In this document: one piece after another, positions 20,987 to 32,093 of the stretch
How positions within the stretch are numbered: the stretch's first letter is position 1
Layout: the number at the start of each line of letters is the position of its first letter
NCBI GenBank assembly: GCA_963921425.1
Contig: OY992834.1
Location: forward strand, 10,585,271 to 10,649,270
Direction: 5' to 3'
Source: Dryas octopetala
Lineage: Eukaryota > Streptophyta > Magnoliopsida > Rosales > Rosaceae
DNA: 64,000 nucleotides
Translations under genes and position numbers: made by a program
Notes under the pieces: generated by a model
Told to the model about the DNA's origin: nothing
What the model saw: only the letters and a program-made list of their open reading frames with translations
The model's database searches: none

Positions 20987-23900
20987 CACCCTTCCTGATC
21001 ACCACTTGACATGATATCCTAATTTTAGATGTTGGCTTTCTAATAATGTTTGCAGTCAATGGTTGTATATCTTTTTTAGGTATGAAACATCAAAGTTACA
21101 ACTCTTGGAGTTAATAATTTAAAAATGAATTATTAATTATTATTTCATATAGCTAGCTATAATATTCAAGCAATTCTTCATTAGCTTCTTTGCTATTCGA
21201 CCAAATATCATAAATGAGAGAAAACGTAGAGATTCTAGGGTGCATATGCGAATAGGTAGCTCCACGCCAATTAAAAGTTTATGTGTCAATTTCTTCTCCA
21301 TGTCCCAATATAGTGATATACGTACTGAGAGGAAAAATAAATATATTATTACACGTACATGTGTGCATAATTTGATAACTTTATTAAAAACAATAAAATT
21401 TGGGCTAAAAAACATGAAAACATCAAGTCTATAAATTCGGTATGTGTACGTACATTCGAAATATGAATTGAAAAGTATACGAGTCTAGAAATAAACTCTA
21501 TTGGCAAGAGGTCAGTTACTGTGTCCTTTTTGGCTCCAAGTTAATTTTTGGTTTGTTAAGAAGCAACTAACAGTTGCTAGTCCTCTAGTGAGTCAGTGTA
21601 TTGGCAGGGTCACATAAGTGCAAAACTAATGTGTTGAGGCTTTTTGACTTATACTTAGTTTGACAATTTGGGTGGTTAAATTGGGGAAATAGACAATTCA
21701 GGTGACTAAATTGAAGGAAGATATATATATCGATCGACATATTTGATGGGTGTGCATGATATATCAGTTTCCGCACAACAAAAAGGCCCGCCATTGAAGC
21801 CCATTACCTTTGTATTCACGAATCATGATCATTTAGCATACATATTCGATCACCAAATTACCTCAGCTTGAAAGGTAAGAAGAGCAAGAAAGATGAACAT
21901 CAACAATTTGTCGAGCCAAGTGTAAACTCAGATCAAGCCAAGCCATTTTCCAGCTCAACGTACAATATATAGCTAATAAGCTGTTAAACTAATTAATGTA
22001 ACAGATTAGTTATTTGCTCATTAAGCTTTGGTTAATTATTCGAGAGGTTAATTTGACTTATATATATCTTGACTATATACTCTTCCAGATCCTCTTATTT
22101 ATTAGGCAGCTTAGTTCAACTTTCACTCTTCCAAATTAATCCCACCCCTCCTTAAAATTTTCTTCTTGTTGTTCAACTCAAACCGGCTAGAAATCTAATT
22201 GAATTTCTTCATCTAATTATACTTTGAGGATGAGCATAAGATATATGTGTCACTGGATATGCATAAGTTGTTAGTTAATTAAATTTAATAATGAATATAT
22301 ACACTTTACTTACGTATGCGGAATACAAGGTGTCATTCTAACCCTATTATTATAACCCTATTATCCTCATAAATAAACAAATAATTAAATAAGAAATAAA
22401 TATCGATATGAATTGTCCAAGATGGTTCTACTTCTTGACAGAGAAAAAAAGAAAGAGACAGAAAATAAACAAAGAAATAGGGCTAGTGATTGGCCGAAGG
22501 AGAATCAAAATGGTATATTATATATTTTTTCTATATGTATATAGATTGATGGGTGTGATCTGATCGAGTCTTTCATGCATCGATGGGAGTACGTACAACT
22601 GGTCCATGCACGCCAATGCCACAGCACCTTATCAAGTTTGGCCAGCCCTCTCTTTCACTAGCTAATTAAGCAAACAAGGATGACCATCTTAATTAATTGA
22701 TTAATATTATTAGAAATTAAAATATACAAGTAGTGATAACATCATAACACCGCAAACTATCCCTCTCTTTCTCTCAAGAAACAAACAGAAAAAACAATTT
22801 TGTTTTTGTTTTTGTTGTAAATTGCAGTCTTAATTAATGTATGCAAATGCAACCAAACCGTATATCATTTTCATGAGGCAGTCAACGTATATGAAGCCAC
22901 CAACTCTTCATCGATCACCAGTACTAACCCCTTCTAACAGTTAATTTGCACTATTACCCAGCTAATTAATATACATATGATCAAGTGCGTTAATTTCAAG
23001 GTACTGACAAGTTTAATATATACAAAGCCGTTCATGCACACCTGTTATCAAGTCTTCGGTAACGCCATTGAGAGTTTGGTGAAGTTCTTTTTAAATAGGC
23101 GATCACTTCTTACAACACTCAGCGTTGCTTTCTTCGCCCTTTTTTTAGGGTATAAATCGATGAATTCACCTCATATCCTCTTAGGGTATAAAATGACATT
23201 TGTGAAGGCGTAATATATGTTAGGGTTAATTTTGAAATTTTAACATAAACGCCAACAAACTAAGTCCAAACGCTCGATCGGTGTAGAAAAATTATACATA
23301 CCAAACGCTCGATAGTGGTCATCGAACGCTCGGCATTATGTGCGAACATTCCTACCTAAATGAAATTGTATATATATACATACCAAAATCAATTAAAGTA
23401 CTCAAACTTTACCGTACCAGTCAAATCTTTATGTCATGTACGTTTGGTGTCTAAGGTTGGCCGGATTAGATAGGTTAATTCACTAAATTTAAGATATATT
23501 GAAGGCTAACTTTTAACTTTATCCAAAGAAAACAAAAAATGATAGATTAGTCATGATAAAAACTTATCACTTTCCAATCCCCATAAAATGGTGGGATATC
23601 AACTCTTTATGATTAATGCATCTTCTTTCTTCAATTTGGACAAAATTTAATAGTTTGCCTCTATTTCTTCCTATATATAATATGCTTTGAATATATTTAG
23701 TGAGTTAATTACCTATCCAATCCAATCTTGACACCAAACTTGGCCTCACTAAAAATCCATGTATGTATACAACCACTGTGACTTTTTCTTAGGATGTAAT
23801 AATATCTCTTTTATTTTATATTTTTTAAAAGCAAAAACAAATATCTTAGTTAAGTTCATTACACTACGACAAAGGTAACTTTCAATGTCACACATTTTAA

Positions 23901-25320
23901 TGGCGTGAGTTTTTCATTTATTCAAAAATATGACTTATTAATTATAAATCTTATTTATTTTAACAAGTAAGACATTAACATGTATATTGTACATGTTATT
24001 TAATAAATAGATTTAGAGAACAAATTTGGCGGGTTTAGTATTAAAAACTTCTCTAATATGGGATACATATACGTACATAATTAATATAATGTGAGATGTG
24101 AGTCAGCGAGGAAATTAATCTAGTATTACTGTTCTCTAATATTTTAAAGTTTTCTGACCCAAACAAAAAAATACATTAAAGTTTTGCTTAATTCCATTTT
24201 TCATCTTTCCATGCACCTATATATATATATATATATCTATATATATATGTATATCCATAATGACATACTTAATTTTGCTTCTTTAATTATATGGTAATTA
24301 AAAATTTTAGGAATTGGATCACAAATCACAATCTAGCTAGCTTAGATCTAGTAGCTAGTTTGGTCCCAGACCAAGATTCTTGGGTTCATACGTGCAATGC
24401 AACCAACTAAGTCAATTAATTAGCAGCGTTGAGTTCACGGGGTTCATTGAGAACAAATTCTTAGAAACTTAATTAGAAATGATTTTATTTGTTGAATTTA
24501 GTGAACATATGAATGAATTAAGTTAAGTCTTCAAGAAAGACATAGTCTTCCCTTAAGAGAGTAGAGTAGAGTAGAAGAAACGAATGCATGTAATTAAGCA
24601 GCTTAGCAAACTGGACTTTCTGCTAGCTTTGGCAGCAGTGCACCAATAATATTGTGATGCTTATCTTAATCAACTCCATCTCTTAATTCATTAAACTAAT
24701 TGAAACCCAATATCTATCCAAATAAAAAAGATAAGAGGAATGCATTTTTCTTTCTACCTTCTCCTTCGACTTCATTTATTATCATTCTTATTATATATAG
24801 TGTAGTTTTATAATGAGAACTGCGCGTTTAATTTTTATATCACCCTAAAAATCATTTTTGAAAAAAATATATATATAAAATAACAAAATCGAATATCGTT
24901 TGGTTATATAATTGTGAATTAAATACACAGAATGTGAATCTAGTTAATTGTTACCCAAATAATTTGTTTATTTGATAAGAATTATATGATCAAATAATTT
25001 TCGATTTTGTTGAATTTTTATTTTTTTTGCAGAAATGATCTTTAAAGAGTGATTAAAAAAAAGAAATAATTGTAATCATAAGAATATACAGCATAATAAA
25101 AATTATTAAAAAAAAGAAAAAGAAAAATGAGAATATAACTAATATTTTTCAAAAAGTAATACTTGCTAGCTAGTAATTTAATAAAAATAATCCATAAAGA
25201 TCACCATGGACTACTCCAAAAATTAAAAGAAATTAATTAGCTAATTAAAATAGTATGAGTTTCCATGTGAAGGGCACCTATGGCTTCGAATCTAACACAA
25301 TGGTGCATGTTCTCACTCTC

Positions 25321-25323
<3 letters not shown>

Positions 25324-25370
<47 letters not shown>
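25324..25370 (+). repeat. (CT)n microsatellite
   Basis: About 23 CT units. The open frame running through it (Ser/Leu) has no family features. Confidence 0.95.
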
Positions 25371-25373
<3 letters not shown>

Positions 25374-26358
25374 GTCACAAAATTAAGCCGCTTTTCACTC
25401 CAACTAGTGCATTGTGGGTTGAGATTGTTGCATTGCACCGCTTGTTTCTTGTCCTAGATGGGAATTATAAGCCAATCCAAAGCCTTGAGAGACTTTGGTT
25501 AATTAAATATTATTTCAAGAATGGAAATTGCATTGAGCATTGGGAATATTTTAGAGCCTAAACAGCCGACCAAACTGAGGTTCCCATGTGATAGATGGCG
25601 ATGGATTTGGAATCATTCTGCTAGCTCATCTATTCACCTGCTTCTTTAGCCTCTTAATTTTTTAATTGAAATCAAATTAATATTAATAATGCTAATTATA
25701 TATGCAATTGGATACCATAAGGTCAACGCTTTCTGATCAAACTTCATCACATTAATTAGTTGGCATCACGTATAATCGAGTTTATATATAAATGAGTTAT
25801 TGGTTTAGTGATATGTGTATGCTCAATATTAAAAAAAGTCTCAAATACCCTTTATCTTTTTTTGGTAATTTGGTATCTCAGATTTCCAAATACTCTTATT
25901 TTTCACATCAACAAAATATAGTACGTTTATATATAAATGAGATATTGGTTTAGTGATATTTGTATGCCCAATATATATTAGAAAAAGTCTCAAATACCCT
26001 TATCTTTCACATCAACAAAATATAGTCTAGTTCAATACAATCCAATATAATGTAGTACATAATACTAAACGAACAAATTATGTTGATTAGCTACGGAATT
26101 AATGCAAATGCTCTTACAATTTTATATGAACTTAGTTTATTTAATGTTTCTAATGTTTGATGGGTGGAAGAATTAAATCATTGTCAGTGGGGTACTTTGG
26201 AACCCCTTTAAAATTAATGATTCATTTAAAGGAATCAATATATCAAGAATTAATTCCATGAATATTAATTGGCATCCTAAGAACTTTAGGGAAATAGCCC
26301 ATGAGCCTCAGCTCAAGTGGTTATAAGAACATTATGCATCCATAAGTGAACTTTGGTT

Positions 26359-26450
26359 GTAATTATTGGGGTAACTTAGTTAGAAGGGTGGTAAAATTAC
26401 CCCTGCACCTAAGTCTGATCAATTCTCCCCCAAATAAAAAAAAAAAAAAA
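26359..26450 (+). mobile_element. SINE-like insertion with 15-bp target-site duplication
   Basis: AAGTGAACTTTGGTT is found at 26344-26358 and again at 26451-26465. The insert has a tRNA-like head (GGGGTAACTTAGTTAGAAGGG, then AAGTCTGATCAATTCTC) and ends in a long A-run. It is short, so a 5'-truncated SINE is also possible. The sequence just upstream (GCCTCAGCTCAAGTGGTTA) looks like the head of another SINE. Confidence 0.65.
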
Positions 26451-27403
26451 AAGTGAACTTTGGTTATATTAATATTATTAACCAAAGTAGTTAATTGATA
26501 TCTAAGTATAAATTAATTAGGGCTCTCCCACACATTTGGAAGTGCAATTAACAGAACATTCTACAACAAGTTTGAGATTATGGTAGGATTAATAATGCTA
26601 GATGAGACTAGGAGAGAAAATTAATTTACAACCTTTAGTTTAATATTTATATGTTTTTTGTGACACCCACATAAAAAAAACGTCCCCATATAGACAAAGC
26701 GCTAAATTAAATGGAACATTAATTAATTAGATTACTTGTATAGATGGTTTCTTAAATTAGTTACAATCTTCAAAGTTATCAACAAAAAGGAATACATTGA
26801 TTTTTATGTCTTTCTAAACTGCAATTTGATATACATGCAGCATGATAAACGTTGGAAATAGAAAGTCCAATACTTTAACAAACAGCAATGGGAATTAATT
26901 AACAAAGTTATATAGCAATTAATATATGCTCATGCATAATTACTAAATAAATTGAGTGTATATTAGTTAATAATTCATTGAGAAATGGATAAAGCAAGTT
27001 GGGACAGCAAACTATAAATGGCTCCATAGGATGTTTTGCATATACAATGTTTATATCAGACCTACTTAAACTATATATCCAAAATTAGAAGGAACACCAA
27101 AGATGAGGGTCTGTCTGAACTTTAAAGATAACTAGTATAACAGCCATCAGTACTAATTGACATATTAAAATGAAGAGGCAGTAGATGCATATCTAATTGA
27201 TTTGTGTATATAATTATCTTCAAAGCTGCAATTAGGTTTCATGCGCAAAATTATATTTACTTTTTGGGGGGTCAAACTTGGGACATTTTTCAATATTGGG
27301 AAGAGAAATATATACCACAAAATCAATAGCTAGTTGATAATTACATTTACAGTTAAGAAGAGAAATACCACTAATCCAATAATTAACTGGTAATTATATT
27401 TTT

Positions 27404-27482
27404 AATAACTGAGGGTGTCATGAGCCAGTTTTCGCACATCAGACTAATTCCTTGGGCCGATCAAAAGCAGGCAATCCACATA
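27404..27482 (+). repeat. Dispersed repeat, copy 1 (GAGGGTGTC...CAGACTAAT family)
   Basis: Shares GAGGGTGTC, CATCAGACTAAT, GCCGATCAAA and CAATCCACAT with 28401-28484; a weaker third copy lies near 61280. The repeat class is not known to me. Confidence 0.5.
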
Positions 27483-27577
27483 ACTGATAATTATATTTAC
27501 AGTAAAAAGGGATAACTTTTGAGCACCAATACCTATTACGTACACTCAATGGTTAGGTTTAATACAATGAGTCAATT

Positions 27578-27867
27578 GAAGAAATTAATTAGAGTATCCA
27601 ATTCAATACCAATTGCAAATAGGTGGAGAGATCCAAAATCTTATAAATTATTAGGCCAGGATTTACTTCGATCGTCAATGTTGCACTTTTAGGTGACATG
27701 GAAGTATGTGTGATCATTTGGCCTAACACGACAAAATATGTTCTCTAATATTATGAAAAAAAAATTAGAGTATCCAATACAAAACCAATTAGCAATAAAT
27801 AAAGAGGCCTATGACCTTCTAAATGTTAGATAAGGCTTTACTTCCCTAATATGGGATTCTCTCAACA
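27578..27867 (-). mobile_element. Decayed TRIM copy
   Basis: Two degenerate LTR-like segments (ATTAGAGTATCCAATNCAA...) flank a short middle, in the same order and spacing as the TRIM at 20.6 kb. The second begins after a decayed primer-site match (TTCTCTAATATTA for GCTCTGATACCA), and the element ends CTCTCAACA. Many substitutions show that it is older. Confidence 0.6.
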
Positions 27868-28400
27868 TCAATGAGTTATTAATTTCGGAATTTACAAATA
27901 AATTAGAGCTTAGTTACCCATATCATATAACAAGCAAACAAGGAAACACATATCTTACTGCAGTATTAGGAATTAGATTATAATAGAACTTCAGTTGCCC
28001 TTCAAAAAATAATTAGAACCTGAAAATCAAGATTATGAGTTGATCGAATCAGTTGGCCTCGGTTTGAAACACTTAAGAGTAACACTGGACCAACCTTTCA
28101 ACATGGGCTCCGGACCAAACTGGCCCAGGGATGGGCCAACCTTTCAGACTCGAGTTATCTTTCTTTCCCTTGATAATTGATGGGCCTCGGCTTACTCCAT
28201 GCACAAAGTTAAGGAACCCAAGTCTACAACTAACTAATTTTGGGCTTCAGTACATGAACGAATCCACCCACGTCTAATTTTCCAGGGCGCACAAAAGCAG
28301 CCTGTGTTTTTTTTTATTCGAAATTTATCTTAGGATTGGAAGAATCGAACTTAAGACCTCTCCAAATATTATAAGCAACAAATACTATGTAGTCTTTGCT

Positions 28401-28484
28401 TTTTTTGGTAACCGAGGGTGTCCTGTGCGGACTTTCACGTATCAGACTAATCCACTGAGCCGATCAAATATAAACAATCCACAT
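28401..28484 (+). repeat. Dispersed repeat, copy 2
   Basis: Same family as 27404-27482 (GGTAACCGAGGGTGTC, ATCAGACTAATCC, GAGCCGATCAAA, CAATCCACAT). Confidence 0.5.
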
Positions 28485-29161
28485 TGTATAACCCTTGTTA
28501 GAGCACCAAACAAATACAACTATATAGGTTTCTATTGTTGTTTTCCAAAGTAAGAGTAATTTTGCAATATGACTGTACCACCCCTACAAAGTGTTACTAA
28601 TCTACTTATGTTATAATATTTACACATTTAAAAATGTTGGTGCAATTTGATTTGGAACAATTTAATTACACAATTTCTAAGATCTATTTTTTATACCCAT
28701 AATTCATAATATTGACTCTACGTGTACCTTGAATATTCTAAATCTTGTATCTCAGAAGTCTCTGTATTTATTGTGAATGAGTTTGAATATTTAAACAGTG
28801 GGTTTTACATTATACAATGCAAAGAATAAGTATATATATATAGAATTAAAAGGAGATGAAGTCTCATGATGTGCTGTTAAATGGTATAACTAGAGGTTCT
28901 TTGGATAAAGTATTTAAGCTGGAGTATGCTTCTTAATTGGTTTAAGTTTGAATGTATATAGAGTTCCACAATCTTCAATTCCATGTGTTCCTTATCACCA
29001 TATGAAGAAGACTGCCATGTTGCGTTCTCTTGTTTTTTCTTGACATACATCACACAAGATAAGAAGAAACACCCATGCCAGCCGATTGACAAGCACTAAT
29101 CCCTAGCTCATATTTGGACAAAAGATAAGAGGACCCATTTGGACACTTGAGTCAAATAAGA

Positions 29162-29165
<4 letters not shown>

Positions 29166-29192
<27 letters not shown>
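29166..29192 (+). repeat. (GA)n microsatellite
   Basis: About 13 GA units downstream of the CML gene. Confidence 0.95.
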
Positions 29193-29195
<3 letters not shown>

Positions 29196-29750
29196 TCCAA
29201 GAAATTTTAATGAGTGGAAAAAGACTGAGACAGCGAGAGAGCATTGTGGTGGGGGTATATTCTGCAATCTTCTTTGAGAAATTCTTAGGTACAACTACAA
29301 GTACAACCATCGTATTTTCGTATACAACATTTTTGTCATAAAACTAATCCATGACTAGTAAGTGAGTGATTGAGTGTAAAAAATAAGTTGTGTACAAAGA
29401 TTGTAGCACCAAATTTTCAACACTTGCAATCAGTCCTTTTTCTTTAAAAAAGACTATAATACATTACAACATTTCTCTCACAAAACTGAGATCAAAAGTT
29501 GAAGCCAAGATTTTTTCAAGCACACACAATGACACAATCATTCCTTTCTCTTTGGAAAAGACTGAATCCTTTACAAAAGATATATGCATGCTAAAATCCT
29601 AGACATGATTGCCAAGAGTACCATTCTCTCAAGGAGCAGCTAGTACAGATCATCTTGTACGTTAAAACTAATTTCATCAATTATTCCTTCTAATCTACAT
29701 ATGATTACATGCAGCAGACCCCAATTAATTAGTTCATCTTGATCATAAAC

Positions 29751-30374
29751 TCACATACAATTTCTTGTCATCATCAATCGAAATTCTTCAAAATCCACAA
29801 ACCCATCTCCATTCTTATCCACCCCTTTGATCATTTTCCTACACTCTTTAAGACTGCATTTTTGGCATCCAAGGCTGACCAAAACCGTCCTCAACTCCTT
29901 GGCTGAAATCTTTCCATTCTTGTCAGTATCAAAAATAAGAAAAGCATCCTTGAGATCACACTCTTCATCCTCATTAATACCACAGCCAATATCACTATTA
30001 TTATTATTATTATTTCTTCCATCAATATTCACAGCATTCATGAACTCATCCAAATCAATGAACCCATCTCCATTACAATCCACCTCCCTCACCATCCCTT
30101 CAGCTTCCTCGGTGGCAAAGGAGTTGTTGTATCCAAGACATGAGAGCACCTCACTGAGCTCAACAGGGGAGATCTTGCCATCCCCATTTGCATCCATCAC
30201 GTGAAACACTTGTCTAAACTGGTTAGACACTTCCATGGCTGCAAATGATGATGAGGTTGCTGCAGGCACATCAAAGCTGGAAGACAGTAGTACTTTTCTT
30301 TGCTTTCTAGCAGCCTTCTTGCATCCACTAGTCACTCTCTGAAGAGAGGTCAAGCAAATTCTGAAAAAACTCAT
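29751..30374 (-). CDS. Calmodulin-like protein with four EF-hands (CML)
   Basis: A 207-residue single-exon calcium sensor. Four EF-hand loops are visible: DANGDGKISPVE (61-72), DCNGDGFIDLDE (99-110), DTDKNGKISAKE (149-160) and DKNGDGFVDFEE (186-197). All four keep acidic residues at positions 1 and 12, so four Ca2+ sites are likely. A basic N-terminal extension of about 50 residues (KKAARKQRK at 19-27) precedes the first hand, and a linker with six Asn in a row (121-126), made by an ATT/AAT triplet repeat near 30000, separates the two EF pairs. A typical calmodulin is 149 residues, so this is a CML, not CaM. Which CML it matches I cannot say. A (GA)n tract lies about 200 bp upstream. The downstream target is unknown. 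Confidence 0.92.
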   Translation of the reverse strand: MSFFRICLTSLQRVTSGCKKAARKQRKVLLSSSFDVPAATSSSFAAMEVSNQFRQVFHVMDANGDGKISPVELSEVLSCLGYNNSFATEEAEGMVREVDCNGDGFIDLDEFMNAVNIDGRNNNNNNSDIGCGINEDEECDLKDAFLIFDTDKNGKISAKELRTVLVSLGCQKCSLKECRKMIKGVDKNGDGFVDFEEFRLMMTRNCM

Positions 30375-30566
30375 GATCTTAGAGATAACTGACTAGGTGA
30401 GTGTGAGGCAGTTAGAGAAAGAAGAGAGTAGATTTGAAGGCTTAGCAATTCAAAAGAAGAGAATCAGATTTAATTAGGACACTATGGTTGTGTACAGTTC
30501 ATACTTCATGGATGCATATATGACTATTTATGAGCAAATTTTATCACCTTGCAAAACCTCTCATAC

Positions 30567-30570
<4 letters not shown>

Positions 30571-30608
<38 letters not shown>
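30571..30608 (+). repeat. (GA)n microsatellite upstream of CML
   Basis: About 19 GA units, roughly 200 bp upstream of the CML start codon. Confidence 0.95.
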
Positions 30609-30610
<2 letters not shown>

Positions 30611-31195
30611 TATATGTAATATCTATGTCTAGAGAGTTGGACCAAGTTTTTTGAGATGTGTTTGATCACGTCTTGTTTGGTGGATGCCAGCTGATTTATG
30701 AATTGTGAAGTGCCGGCATGCATATATCCTTCTCACTGCTTTTTCTATATACTTTAGTTTTAGCTTTTGTGGTTTCCGCAAATTGAGGTATCATCGATTG
30801 ACTCGGTTGTTCTTTTGCTCAAGTGATCAAAGTTGCATGCTGTTTAGTTGGTAAAATATTAATACTAAAATCTCCCGACTTGGCTAGGCTACAAAAGAGG
30901 TACAGGATCAAATTTCACCTTACTAGAGTTAAGGATCTAGGGGATGAGGAAGGGCTATTTGTTATGTGGCTCATATATTGATCCGATAAGCTTTGGACCT
31001 GTTTGGAATTGGGAGTATTTTATTCAGTAGTGCTTTTCTCTTGGTACTACTTTTATTAAAAACACAAAAGATTTCATCAGAAACCAAAACCCAAGTGCTT
31101 CTTACATATCACTTTAGAAACTCTTCTCGAGAAAGCACTTAAACTGTTTTCAAACCCCAACACTTCTGTCTTTCTTTGCCAACACTATAAAAATA

Positions 31196-31365
31196 TAATG
31201 CTAGAGATCTAAAATTTGGATCCAAATAATGTATCATTACACATGTCAGTATTTTATTTACGAAATAAGTGAACATTAGAGTGGGTAATGTATGAATTAA
31301 TAAAACACTAACACATTATTTGAGATCCAAATTGAGATCCAAATTTAGAATTCTTAGTACTACTC
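31196..31365. mobile_element. Small foldback MITE
   Basis: The left arm CTAAAATTTGGATCCAAATAATGT pairs with GATCCAAATTTAGAATTC and ACATTATTTGAGATCCAAAT on the right. Internal sequence is AT-rich and non-coding. Ends approximate. Confidence 0.55.
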
Positions 31366-31539
31366 ATTAATTTCATTAGTAGGATGACAATTAATCAAGA
31401 GTCAAATAATGTTCGCATAAACTTTGTGTATGCCCTATAACAAATAGGGATAACGTAATTCTAATATTTCTCAATACCTATCTTCTAGCGTACAAATTAG
31501 AATTGCAGTATGTTTTGACAACAAAAGTAAAGAGAAAGC

Positions 31540-31674
31540 TTGCTGATTGTATTGCCGAGCTTGGTCTGAGCTTGGTTAGTTGATGACCTGGTGGGAGTGG
31601 CCAGGTCTCGTGCTATCTTGTAGTATTCTCTTTTTTGGGCCTTTGGCCCTCTCATTCACCGAAAAAAATAAAAA
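31540..31674 (+). mobile_element. Probable 5'-truncated LINE 3' end
   Basis: A 12-bp near-perfect direct repeat (TAAAGAGAAAGC at 31528-31539, TAAAGAGAGAGC at 31675-31686) flanks 135 bp that end in TTTGGGCCTTTGGCCCTCTC and an A-rich tail. This type of tail is common in plant non-LTR retrotransposons. It is too short to identify by protein. Confidence 0.5.
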
Positions 31675-32093
31675 TAAAGAGAGAGCAGAATTTACTAACC
31701 AACCAGAGCATGCCCATAATTAGATGCTTTACACCACTAAAACTTTACTGAATATCTTCTATTAATGTAGAATAAGAGCAATTTTCTTTTTAGAAATTAA
31801 TTGTTTTCAATCTGATTTGCCCAAAAAACGCAAAGAATATGTGACTAGCATACAACACCAAAACTCCTGAAGAGATCTATAAATTCTAAATGGTGCTATG
31901 CTCCCGCCCCAATGGGCTACAGAAGGTTTTGAAGCACTAGCCAACCAATCCAAAACCATTGCTAACTCTTCATACACTATAAAACTATATTTCCGATAGT
32001 GAAGAAAGAGAAAAAAGAAAAACAAAATGAAGACTACAAGACTTGGGATCAAATTATCATACATCTCAAATTGCATGGTCCTATCTCACCAGC

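Larger units (their letters stand above)
14605..29750. other. 15-kb gene desert upstream of AHL22-like gene
   Basis: No convincing coding region on either strand. It is very AT-rich, with many TTAATTAA-like runs and (GA)n/(CT)n tracts. Less AT-rich islands occur at about 16500-16850, 18480-18830 and 19380-19810 and could be regulatory. Mobile pieces include a SINE (17152-17255), a foldback (about 20334-20475), a TRIM (20623-20986), a second SINE (26359-26450) and a decayed TRIM (27578-27867). The first part is the AHL22 promoter, with CT-rich sequence just upstream of the ATG. Confidence 0.65.
30375..31806. other. Spacer between CML promoter and BIG 3' end
   Basis: Holds the CML promoter region with a (GA)n tract, a foldback MITE (about 31196-31365) and a LINE-like 3' fragment (31540-31674). 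No gene seen. Confidence 0.6.
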
